A stretch of 21,646 nt of DNA from Chloroflexota bacterium. GTDB taxonomy: Bacteria > Chloroflexota > UBA4733. A program made the position numbers and the translations under genes. The stretch is from the NCBI GenBank assembly GCA_023381895.1, contig JAMCTA010000159.1, positions 1 through 21,646 of the forward strand, written 5' to 3'. A model generated the notes under the pieces. That model had not been told where the DNA came from. It worked only from the letters and a program-made list of their open reading frames with translations, and did no database searches. This document shows, one piece after another, positions 1-8,570 of the stretch (position 1 is its first letter; each line of letters starts with the position of its first letter).

Positions 1-83
1 GGCTCGTTGAGAACGATGCCCCGTCCTTGCACGTACACAAGGACGTTCGTGGTTCCGAGATCGATGCCAATCTGTTTTGCCAT
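1..83 (-). CDS. mreB: Rod shape-determining protein MreB (N-terminal fragment)
   Basis: Only the first 27 codons lie in the window; the gene continues beyond base 1. The translation starts MAKQIGIDLGTTNVLVYVQG, which carries the phosphate-1 motif DLGTTN of the actin/Hsp70 ATPase fold in the form typical of MreB/Mbl. MreB polymerises under the membrane and guides the elongation machinery for peptidoglycan. The ATG at 83-81 is preceded by purine-rich sequence (GAGGG and AGG). It lies 51 bases after atpC on the same strand, so it may be read through from atpDC. In Bacillus the mreB paralogue mbl also lies downstream of atpC. A neighbour of the family (Mbl, MreBH) cannot be excluded from so few residues. 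Confidence 0.85.
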   Translation of the reverse strand, partial: MAKQIGIDLGTTNVLVYVQGRGIVLNE

Positions 84-134
84 GTCAGCCTATTTCCCTC
101 GTGGGCTGCGCCTAGTAGACCGGCAGCAGCGGCA

Positions 135-565
135 TCAAGATCCCGATGGGCCTGTCCGGGAGCGACGAGCTGTCGAACGGCGCTGGGCAACCTGCAGCCG
201 GGCCGAATGGAAGCGAATGGTGTGCTTGAGCTCAGCGCTCCTCTCTGGGAATTCCCGAAGCTCGCGCTCGGCGATTTCGCGTGCCTCTTGCGCCCGTGAC
301 TCGTCAATCTCGTCCGCATGCTGGACATCATCCGCCAAGACCACAACTTTGTCCGGCAGCACCCGCACGAATCCGCCTCCCACGGCATAGTACTGGACGT
401 CGCTACCGCGGCGGATACGGAGCTCGCCCGGCTTGAGAGCGCTGATCAGGGGAGCATGATGCGCCAGAATGCCGAGTTCTCCTTCTGTTCCTGGCACGAC
501 GACGAAATCGATGTCCTCAGCGAACACCTGCCGATCGAGCGTCACGATCTCCAGGCGGAACGGCA

Positions 566-566
<1 letters not shown>
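135..566 (-). CDS. atpC: F0F1 ATP synthase subunit epsilon
   Basis: A 143-residue protein of normal length for the epsilon subunit, the rotor-stalk component that joins gamma to the c-ring and can inhibit ATP hydrolysis. The N-terminal beta-sandwich is clear: MPFRLEIVTLDRQVF, then VVVPGTEGELGILAHHAPLISALKPGELRI (residues ~24-52), the most conserved stretch of the family. From ~90 on it is helical and charged, as expected for the C-terminal helical hairpin; the last ~20 residues are Arg/Ser-rich and poorly conserved. The ATG at 566-564 overlaps the atpD stop in a TGATG arrangement, with GAGGAGGGG upstream, so translation is probably coupled to atpD. Function in the membrane-attached F1 complex is secure. 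Confidence 0.95.
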
Positions 567-2110
<1,544 letters not shown>

Positions 2111-2147
2111 CTACGCCCCTTCAGATAGCGTCAAGCTCTCCTATCAC

Positions 2148-2179
2148 GCCAGCCTGGAATCGCGGTACCAGGCGCTGGC
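2148..2179 (-). terminator. Hairpin after recO, possible terminator
   Basis: The arms GCCAGCCTGG (2148-2157) and CCAGG-CG-CTGGC (2168-2179) pair over 10 bp with a 2-base bulge and a 10-base loop. It lies 18-49 bases beyond the recO stop on the minus strand, where a terminator would be expected before atpD. There is no following run of U, so it is either a Rho-independent site of weak type or an mRNA-stabilising stem. The rest of 2000-2196 shows no convincing sigma-70 promoter. Confidence 0.4.
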
Positions 2180-2196
2180 TCCGCCGAGACGGGCGA

Positions 2197-3018
2197 TCAC
2201 TCCAAAGGTGCGCCTACTGGCGTTTCCGCAGGACTCTCGGTGACGAGCACCGGTGAGTCACTCTCTGACCGCGGCCGCAGCCGGTCCAGCAGATCTAGCG
2301 TCCGCGGGTAGCGCTCGGCAACGACCCGCACTACCTCGCGCAAGGCACGAGATGCTTCGCTGAGCGTGGAACGCGGAACTATTTCTCCAGCAAAGTCCGC
2401 AAGGTGACCAACTTGGAAGCGTCGCAGAAGCCTCAAAGCCGGTGGCGACAGACGGATGGTCTCGCCGGCGCTGTGAGCACAACTACTGCATATCCATCCT
2501 CCCTGAACCGCAGCGAAGCGACCGTCGTGATCTGCTGTAGGTGCGTTGCACACAGTACAGTGCCAGAGCGCCGGCCGATAACCCAAGAGCGCCAGAAGCC
2601 GCATCTCGAAGAATGCGAGGAGGATGTCAGGATCGGCCACCCCATTTAGCTGGCGGAGCAACGCCAGGAACAGCTCGAAAACACGGCGCGCTTCCTGCCG
2701 CTCTTCGATGAGCCGGTCGATCAGCTCAGCGGCATACCAGGCCGCAGTTGTACGATAGAGATCGCTGCGCAGTCGGGGGAACACTTCCTGGACTTGCGCC
2801 TGGGTGATCACGTCGAGGTTGCGTCCTCGCGCAACTCCCACGCGTATAAGGGCCAGCGGCTCGAAATGACCTGCCCACCGGCTGGCTGGGCGATGCACCC
2901 CACGAGCAATCGCCGGAATCTTGCCTTCATCCGCTGTGAACACCGTCATCAGCGCCCCATGATCACCAAACGGTGCGCGGCGTAGGATGATCGCATCAGT
3001 AGCGTAGGTGCGGTTCAC
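2197..3018 (-). CDS. recO: DNA repair protein RecO
   Basis: RecO of the RecFOR pathway, which loads RecA onto SSB-coated single strands. The N-terminal OB fold reads TYATDAIILRRAPFGDHGALMTVFTADEGKIPAIARGVHRPASRWAG, matching the family pattern for the first ~50 residues. The middle is helical, and a four-cysteine zinc site is present as CTVC and CSSC (C154, C157, C177, C180). The GTG at 3018-3016 is chosen over the GTG three codons earlier because GGAGGTGG sits 5 bases before it, while the earlier one directly abuts GGAG. This gives 273 residues, slightly above the usual 240-260, with an unconserved acidic/Pro tail. atpD follows after 197 bases. Confidence 0.93.
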   Translation of the reverse strand: MNRTYATDAIILRRAPFGDHGALMTVFTADEGKIPAIARGVHRPASRWAGHFEPLALIRVGVARGRNLDVITQAQVQEVFPRLRSDLYRTTAAWYAAELIDRLIEERQEARRVFELFLALLRQLNGVADPDILLAFFEMRLLALLGYRPALWHCTVCNAPTADHDGRFAAVQGGWICSSCAHSAGETIRLSPPALRLLRRFQVGHLADFAGEIVPRSTLSEASRALREVVRVVAERYPRTLDLLDRLRPRSESDSPVLVTESPAETPVGAPLE

Positions 3019-3075
3019 GTGGACCACCTCCAGCGCCTAGCCACACAGCGCTGCTCGCGGACGGCCAGCCCGCGC

Positions 3076-3093
3076 GCGCTACGGTCGTAGCGC
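3076..3093. repeat. 8-bp hairpin in the recO leader
   Basis: GCGCTACG (3076-3083) and CGTAGCGC (3086-3093) are perfect inverse complements around two bases (GT), or a 7-bp stem with a GGTC tetraloop. It lies between the candidate recO promoter and the recO start, so it would be transcribed into the recO leader. Confidence 0.5.
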
Positions 3094-3142
3094 CCGAGCT
3101 CATCTCGGCTCGATCGACTGCGCTCACGGGGCGCGATCTGGA

Positions 3143-3172
3143 ATTATATACAGCAGTGTAGCGGGCGGGAAA
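3143..3172 (-). promoter_or_regulatory. Candidate promoter for recO
   Basis: Read on the minus strand, a perfect TATAAT (-10, 3148-3143) stands 18 bases downstream of TTTCCC (3172-3167), a weak 3/6 match to the -35 consensus. The AT-rich box is conspicuous in this GC-rich window. It would give a recO leader of roughly 115 bases. Confidence 0.35.
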
Positions 3173-3293
3173 CACTTCCGGGACCGCTCGATCCGAGCAC
3201 TCTCACAATTCGTTGTGGCACTCGATGATCACGGCTGGAGGCCGTTCGGTATCCAGTGTTACCGCTGCCAGCGCTTCAACACGTCCCCACTTA

Positions 3294-3305
3294 CATCATA
3301 TGATG
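3294..3305. repeat. Perfect 12-bp palindrome CATCATATGATG
   Basis: The sequence is its own reverse complement over 12 bases and lies about 215 bases before the NodB-like gene and 276 bases before recO. It has the size and symmetry of a binding site for a dimeric regulator; no regulator can be named. Confidence 0.4.
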
Positions 3306-3321
3306 CTCGCGATAGGGCTCA

Positions 3322-3342
3322 CGCTGGGCGCCCAACCCAGCG
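3322..3342. repeat. 7-bp hairpin upstream of the NodB-like gene
   Basis: CGCTGGG (3322-3328) pairs with CCCAGCG (3336-3342) around a 7-base loop. It lies on the leader side of the plus-strand gene. Confidence 0.4.
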
Positions 3343-3434
3343 GGCAGTCTTGCACCACCTGTCGACCTCGGGGCTGAAAACCATGATGGATAGGTTTTTC
3401 CTCTTGGTAGCACAGCCTACGATCTTTCTTGACG

Positions 3435-3452
3435 CAGAGCGCTCTCGCTCTG
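3435..3452. repeat. 7-bp hairpin with CTCT loop in the NodB-like gene leader
   Basis: CAGAGCG (3435-3441), loop CTCT, and CGCTCTG (3446-3452) form a perfect stem 68 bases before the GTG start. A TTGACG just upstream (3429-3434) has no good -10 partner. Confidence 0.4.
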
Positions 3453-3519
3453 GTAGTACAGTTCTCATGGCGCATCGCAGATGCTGCTCTGGCCCTTAAT
3501 CTACGAGGGAGATAAGTTA

Positions 3520-5004
3520 GTGAGCACGCCAGGTCTCTGGGCGCCACGCTGGTGGCATAGTAAGTGGCAGCCAACGGCAGTGTGCTGGGCGGTGTTTCTC
3601 GTGCTCGTCGTTGGTAGCCTCAGCACGTGTTCCGCATTGTCTGGTCGGCCCACTACCAGCCCTGCTCCTATGCCGACGACAGCCATGCGTCCGCCTGCCG
3701 CGGCGCCAATCGACGTTGCGCGGCCCGTCGTCACTCCTACTACTGGCACTGTCACCCAAGGTCCTGACACGAGTATAGCCGGCACCACACCTACAGCAAC
3801 GGCGACAGCGCAAGCGATGCCCTCTCTCGTCAGCCAGGAAGCGCAGCGGTTCCTCACGCAGTTCCAACACCACGATTTCGCCGCACAGTGGGACGAGCTT
3901 GCGCCGGTAGCACAAGCGCAGTGGCCATCGCCAGCGGCGCGGACAGCGATGCTTACGGCCAAATTCCGTGGCATCACCATCCGTCACGCTGCCGCCGGCG
4001 ATCCGATTCATGGTGCTGTCTGGAGGAGCCATGAGGACCCGGCGCGTGTAGTGAAGGGAGGTTGGAGTGTTCCTGTCAGCCTGACGCTCATCGCCCCTCA
4101 ACGTTTGCGGCCCGCGGGCGTCGCCACCCTCTACACTCAGCTGCACCTGACACTGCAAGTGATGGCATCGGGGCAGGTGTTGGTAGACGGCGAAGGACCC
4201 GCCTCCATCGATGCGCCACTGATCGTACCGGGACAGCCAGCTACCGAACAGGTGCAGGTTCCGATCCTGATGTACCATCGCGTGGGCCCGTATCCCCGCC
4301 GCAGCGCCTGGACGAACACGTATGGGTACCGGATCGAGTATGGGCTCACGGTCACGCCTGCTCAGTTCGACGCCCAGGTGGCTCGGCTGGTCGCGGAACA
4401 CGCAACGGCGATCTCTCTCACGCGGCTCGCCGATACACTCCTGTACGGGCTTCCTTTGCCACCACGTCCGGTGGTGTTCACATTCGACGACGGGAGGGAG
4501 AGCCCCTGGATCTACGCCGTCCCGCGCTTACGCGCAGCAGGCTTCACCGCCGACTTCTTCGTCTGTTCCGGCTTTGTCGGGCAGACTAATGAGACAGCAG
4601 CGCACCTCAACGTCCAGCACTATCTTAGCTGGTCTCAGGTGACGAGCCTAACGCGCGAGGGATTCTGGATCGAAGATCACGGTCGCAAGGACCTGACGCC
4701 ACTCTGGGAGCTGAGCGCCACACTGCTCCCATCACGCGTGCAAGCCTCAGCTCAAGAGCTGATGGCACACACGCATCAACCTGTGCAATTCGTCGCATAC
4801 ACCGGCGCCCTCTGGCCCTATCCTCACGCCTCCCAGGCTGGACCAGCAGAGCACGCCTTGTTCAGAAACCTTGGGGCACTCGGTTACGTAGGAGCAGTGG
4901 TGGATGAACGCATCCCATCGGTTCGAGAAACAACCGACCATATCTGGCAGCTCCCAAGGCTGCGCGCGCTGCCCGGCGAGTTCTTTCGACCGGGAACGGC
5001 ATAG
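3520..5004 (+). CDS. Secreted polysaccharide deacetylase-like (NodB) protein
   Basis: A 494-residue envelope protein. The GTG at 3520 is preceded by GAGGGAGA at a good distance; the frame opens 13 codons earlier without a site. Residues ~18-40 are a hydrophobic signal or anchor, followed by a Pro/Thr/Ala-rich linker to ~95. Residues ~100-145 (SQEAQRFLTQFQHHDFAAQW) resemble the NTF2-like N-terminal domains of extracytoplasmic enzymes. The NodB domain starts near P248 with PILMYHRVG (H253) and contains TFDDG with D323-D324, the base and metal-ligand aspartates. Where active members have HxxxH, this protein has DHGRKDL (H387) and the second histidine is missing; the later Y-P-Y-G region is also altered. 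It therefore has the fold for de-N-acetylation of wall or exopolysaccharide, but activity is doubtful. Confidence 0.85.
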   Translation: MSTPGLWAPRWWHSKWQPTAVCWAVFLVLVVGSLSTCSALSGRPTTSPAPMPTTAMRPPAAAPIDVARPVVTPTTGTVTQGPDTSIAGTTPTATATAQAMPSLVSQEAQRFLTQFQHHDFAAQWDELAPVAQAQWPSPAARTAMLTAKFRGITIRHAAAGDPIHGAVWRSHEDPARVVKGGWSVPVSLTLIAPQRLRPAGVATLYTQLHLTLQVMASGQVLVDGEGPASIDAPLIVPGQPATEQVQVPILMYHRVGPYPRRSAWTNTYGYRIEYGLTVTPAQFDAQVARLVAEHATAISLTRLADTLLYGLPLPPRPVVFTFDDGRESPWIYAVPRLRAAGFTADFFVCSGFVGQTNETAAHLNVQHYLSWSQVTSLTREGFWIEDHGRKDLTPLWELSATLLPSRVQASAQELMAHTHQPVQFVAYTGALWPYPHASQAGPAEHALFRNLGALGYVGAVVDERIPSVRETTDHIWQLPRLRALPGEFFRPGTA

Positions 5005-5016
5005 CCTGGATGTTGG

Positions 5017-5906
5017 GTGGACAGGCTGATCGCAAGAGGTGCCTTCGGACGTATCACGTCCGGCGTGGCCCAGTACTCGACCAGCAGCACCGTGTTCCCC
5101 AATGGTGGGCCCTTACAGGAAGTCCTGGGGATTGACAGGGCGCTGCCCGGCTGGGAGAATCCCAGCGCGTCACCTGCAGCACTGGACACCGGGAAGCGAT
5201 AGGCCGGGCTGCGAACAGTGATGATCTCATCTTCGGTGTCTGGAACGGCAGCAGCACCGCCGAGCTCGCCCGGCTCACCAGCAGTGGGGCGCTCGGTATT
5301 GGCACGAGCACGCCTGAGGCCCCCTTGCACGTGGTGGGCACGCTGCTGGTCGCTGGGGTGAACGGTCGCCTGGCTCTGGGCCGGAACGACGGCAGTGACC
5401 CCGCCAGCTCCAAGACCTAGCAACTGGACACCGACAGCACCAACGCGCTGCGCCTCTTCCAGCAGCCCAACCTGAACACCCCTGGGACCGTGTACCTGGT
5501 CATCAAGGGCGGCGGCAACGTGGGCATCGGCACGACGAGTCCCGCAAGCCTGCTTGATGTGCAGAGTACCATCACAGCGGAGAGTGGACTCGTCCTCGGT
5601 GCGAGTGCCACTACCAGTGTTCCCAATCTCCACGCTGATGGCACCAACCTCTACCTGGAAGCGAATAGCGGCCACTTCTACCTGCGCCCCCTTGGCTCGG
5701 GGAACAACACCAATGCGGCGGTGTTGACGAACCAAGGGTATCTGGGCATCTTGACCCTGACTCCAGGCTATCCCGTGGATGTGGCCGGCACGATCCGCTG
5801 CACTGGCATCCTCCTGGGCGGTGACATGCTCATGTACGATGCCATCAAGGATTCCACCGGGCAGTACACTCGTCTCGGCAGTGGCGGCTGCTTCTACGCG
5901 AGTTGA
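5017..5906 (+). pseudogene. Fibre-like protein with GIGT repeats, disrupted
   Basis: Twelve bases after the NodB-like stop begins a coding-like stretch in pieces: frame open 5017-5202, then a shift near 5194, then a second frame open 5136-5417, closed by TAG at 5418-5420, and open again 5421-5906. The shifted frames join sensibly (ALDTG then AIGRAANSDDLIFG). Three copies of a GxxGIGTxxPxxxLxV motif start at 5286, 5514 and 5736, spaced about 75 residues. Such motifs are common in phage tail fibre-like and large bacterial surface proteins. The last piece, 5490-5906 (138 residues), could still be translated from its own ATG but has no clear ribosome binding site. It lies immediately upstream of RHS remains, suggesting a common acquired module. 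Function unknown; the pseudogene call depends on the assembly being correct. Confidence 0.6.
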
Positions 5907-5927
5907 ACGGCGAGAAGGGAGGCGGTC

Positions 5928-6388
5928 ATGGCCGGCTGGACCGACGATCCGGCGACGAGCAGCACCCACATTCGGACGGTGCACATCAACGAGCTGCGCC
6001 GGACGGTGCTGCGCAACCGCTACAAGGCCGGCCTAGGCGGCGTGACGTGGTCCGACGGGCCTTGGGCGACCAGTCGGACGCACATCCGCGCTGTCCACTT
6101 CACCGAGGTGCACGACGCCATGACGCCCTACCTCGGGATACTCACCTGGAGCGTGGGGAGCCCGCCCGCACCCAGCCGGCAGATCAGCGCCCGCGACATC
6201 AATGACCTGCGGAACTGGACCGACCAGTTCTCGGCCGTGGTGGGCCAGAGCGACCCTGATCTCGGAACTTGGAGCTACACGTATAATCCCATCGGCACGC
6301 TCGCCAGCCGGACCGACGCCAAGAGCCGACGATCACCTCTACCTACGACGACCTGGACCGGCTGACGGGCAAGAGCGGGCCGGATTGA
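5928..6388 (+). pseudogene. RHS-type protein, N-terminal fragment
   Basis: The ATG at 5928 has GGGAGG before it and opens a frame to 6365. The first ~98 residues hold three related units starting at W4, W41 and W74, each W-T/S-D/V followed by an IRxVHxxEL-like stretch; the third is weaker. This type of repeat precedes RHS cores in surface proteins. It then enters RHS/YD repeat sequence (GTWSYTYNPIGTLASRTDA). Homology leaves this frame near 6325 and continues in another (TITSTYDDLDRLTGKSG, from 6329), which ends at TGA 6386-6388. At least one frameshift therefore breaks the gene here, and 5928-6365 would encode only a truncated 145-residue product with a spurious tail. Together with the following piece this was probably one RHS gene. 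Confidence 0.65.
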
Positions 6389-7859
6389 GCGTGAGCTACA
6401 CGTACGACGGCGGCACGAACGAGATCGGGCGGCGCACGGAGATGACGGACGGGGCAGGGACGGCCAGCTCACCTACGACGCCCGGGGGCGGCTCACCAGC
6501 CTCATCCGGGTGATCAGTGGGCAGAGCTACCCATCGTCCACGACCTATGACGAGCAGGACCGCGTGCTCACGCTCACCTACCCGAATGGCGACGTCCTCA
6601 GCTACGCCCACGGCGACAACGGGCGGCCCCAGTCGCTGGTCCTCAATGGCGACATCGTCCTCGTCAACCAGGCGACCTACACCCAGTTGAATCAACTCGC
6701 CACGTTGCCGCTCGGGAACGGGCTGACCACGCAGTACCACTACTACGCCCTGGACACCAGCCCGCCGGTCGCCAACGAATGGTTCGGACGGCTGGCCCAG
6801 ATCGTCACCGGCAGCCTCCAGAACGAGCAGGTCACGAGCTACGACCTGGTGGGCAACCCGACCGGGTTGAGCTACAGCGACCACACGAGCGAGTCCTTCG
6901 CCGCGACCTACAATGAGTGGGACCAGCTCACCGCCTTCGGCTCCTTGGAAGGCTACGGCTACATCCCGAGCGGCCAGCAGGTCGACATCGGCACTTTGCA
7001 AACCAAGGGCAGCGAAAGCTACAGCTACTCAACGCCAGGGCAGCCCCGCCCGCACGCACCCACGAGCATCTCCGGTGTGGGCAGCTACGGCTACGACGCC
7101 AACGGCAACCAGACGAGCGACCCCAGCGTCACGTACACCTACGACGTGGAGAACCACCTGATCCAGCTCACCCAGGGTGGCAGCGCCGTCCTCCAGAACA
7201 CGTTCGATGGGGACGGCCTGCGGCTGGTGTGCGTGGCGAGCGGCGTGACGACGCACTTTATCGGCGACTGGTACGAGTTCAATGTGACCAGCGGCGTGGC
7301 AACGGCATATTACCCCTTTGGCACGGTGCCGGTGGCGCTGAAGCAGGGGAGCACGCTCAGCTACCTGCACCACGACCACCTCGGCAGCCTGGTCTCGGCG
7401 ACCGATGGGAACGGCACGGAGCTTGGCTGGGCCCGCTACTACGCCACCACCACCGGCCAGTTCCAGACAGCGGACGTGGTGGTGCCAAACTTCGCCAAGG
7501 GCGGGACGAAGGACCCGCAGACGCTGGACCACTGCGCCTGGTGGACCCCTCGGGGTACGCCGCCAAGATGGGCGGGAGTGGCGGAAACTTCCCACAACAT
7601 CCCACAACAGGAGTCACTCTTTACTCGATCAGACCCAGGCGAGCCTAATGGCTCGTGGACTTCTCAGGATTTGGTATCTCTATGCTGTTCTCACGCAGGG
7701 GTATGGTTTCGATCGCTCAACGCGCCTGGCCGTATCTCATTCAGGCTGAGCAGCAGATCGAGAGCACTGCTGCTCAAACCGGTAACCTCGCCCCAGACTA
7801 CCTGCAGGCGATCTTCGGCTTTCACGCCCCGGCGACAACCACACTTGCGTGGAATATGA
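6376..7859 (+). pseudogene. RHS repeat core protein fragment, frameshifted
   Basis: Continuation of the same RHS gene. Bases ~6376-6453 carry LSVSYTYDGGTNEIGRRTEM in one frame; from ~6468 the homology moves to the frame that is open from GTG 6510 to 7859 (449 codons). That frame has successive YD repeats (TYDEQDRVLTLTYPNGD, SYGYDANGNQTSD, TYTYDVENHLIQL) and the RHS core YLHHDHLGSLVSATDGNG at about residues 287-304. The usual segment between DHLGS and the final ARYYDP-type motif is missing: LGWARYY runs directly into ATTTGQFQTADVV. True homology ends near 7530; the remaining ~105 residues of the frame are out-of-frame noise. RHS proteins form hollow shells that carry a C-terminal toxin or adhesin tip; this copy looks inactive. 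Confidence 0.65.
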
Positions 7860-7942
7860 CCACCTCGTTGTTAGATCTGCCGCTTCCGCTTCTGCCCTTC
7901 CAAGGCTTGTTACAGACGTGGCGACCATCGATATCCAGTTGA
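7536..7942 (+). pseudogene. Remains of the RHS C-terminal tip
   Basis: A third frame picks up the end of the RHS shell as LRLVDPSGYAAK (about 7540-7575), the conserved junction after which the variable tip begins. It runs to TAA at 7646-7648, then stays open from 7649 to TGA at 7940-7942. The part after the stop reads WLVDFSGFGISML and includes a GTG-initiated stretch from 7655 of 95 residues with DYLQAIFGFHAPAT and a hydrophobic end. I recognise no toxin, nuclease or deaminase motif. It could be the tip domain interrupted by one nonsense codon or unrelated sequence behind the break. No immunity gene is apparent next to it. Confidence 0.4.
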
Positions 7943-8054
7943 CCGGTGATCGCCTGGGTCGCTGGTACCTAGGAGGTGGAGATACCGTCGGGCCGCCCCA
8001 CCTGGCTCGGTTACGGTATTGGGTGGGTGGTGCCTGAGTCCGGGGGTGCCTGCG

Positions 8055-8561
8055 TCACGCGAGCAAGTGTACAGATTCATTACATAGGGTCAGTATCTCG
8101 TATATCCCGGCTCTCGCTAGGCCCACATATACCCACGTGAAGTCGTTTGGGTTAGCTAGGTCGGCCATGTTTCCGCCGACGACGGTTCTGTAACCTTCAG
8201 CAAGAAGCAATCGCGAGATCGCCCGAGCGAGACTGAAGTTCTGTGCAAGCGGGGAGAGGAAGATGACGACATTCCTGTCTACCATCTGCTGTATTTGCGC
8301 TGCACAGGCGGGTGCTTCAAATGCCGATCGACTCAGATCGACGAACAGCGTGTCATCACGTCCGATGGCGCCGTCGAGATGGGCGACCCAAAGAGGCATT
8401 TCCCAAAGGTCCCCCTCTTGGATTTGATACTCTGGGAATACCTGGGAGTACTTTCGTTCGTACTCGGCGTAATAACGTACCAGTGTGGGCAATGGATCGC
8501 CTTGAGACGGGAACGGAAGTTGGACGAGCGCCACCGGAGAATTAGGAGAAAGTATGGACAT
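8055..8561 (-). CDS. Small protein resembling a stand-alone B12-binding (radical SAM-associated) domain
   Basis: 168 residues. The order of elements resembles the cobalamin-binding Rossmann domain of B12-dependent radical SAM enzymes: an opening strand VALVQLPFPSQ, a middle DTLFVDLSR, a strand NVVIFLSPL, LLLAEGYRTVVGGN (compare VVVGGPH), and FTWVYVGLARAGIYEIL, which lines up with the common V-V-x-G-E-G-E-x-x-L-x-E-L segment but has lost its glutamates. The usual partner half with CxxxCxxC is absent, and the protein stops where that half would start. The ATG is 9 bases after the phosphorylase stop, and its GGGAGG site overlaps the end of that gene, so the two are probably translated together. 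No DxHxxG signature is visible, so cobalamin binding is uncertain. It may be a truncated gene next to the RHS wreck. Confidence 0.6.
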   Translation of the reverse strand: MSILSPNSPVALVQLPFPSQGDPLPTLVRYYAEYERKYSQVFPEYQIQEGDLWEMPLWVAHLDGAIGRDDTLFVDLSRSAFEAPACAAQIQQMVDRNVVIFLSPLAQNFSLARAISRLLLAEGYRTVVGGNMADLANPNDFTWVYVGLARAGIYEILTLCNESVHLLA

Positions 8562-8570
8562 TAGAAAAGT

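Larger units (their letters stand above)
3028..3519. other. Intergenic region between divergent recO and the NodB-like gene
   Basis: No gene is supported here; short open frames have no ribosome binding site or recognisable product. It holds a candidate minus-strand promoter for recO, an 8-bp hairpin at 3076-3093, a perfect 12-bp palindrome at 3294-3305, and hairpins at 3322-3342 and 3435-3452 that would lie in the leader of the plus-strand gene. I could not match the leader to a known riboswitch class. Confidence 0.6.

Noticed and set aside
3294..3519. Known riboswitch (cobalamin, c-di-AMP, c-di-GMP) ahead of the NodB-like gene
   Set aside because: None of the conserved core sequences I know for these classes is present.
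3517..4401. 294-codon minus-strand open frame
   Set aside because: Antisense to the NodB-like gene; Arg-rich noise without a start site.
4884..5984. 366-codon open frame on the minus strand
   Set aside because: It is antisense to the end of the NodB gene and the fibre-like pseudogene, whose plus-strand frames carry recognisable motifs; the minus translation has none and no ribosome binding site.
6917..7648. 243-codon plus-strand open frame overlapping the RHS core
   Set aside because: Only its last ~35 codons (LRLVDPSGY onward) are RHS-like; the rest is out of frame with the YD repeats.
7943..8054. Continuation of the RHS tip or of the B12-domain gene across the convergent junction
   Set aside because: Short frames exist on both strands but none carries on the similarity; nothing can be supported.
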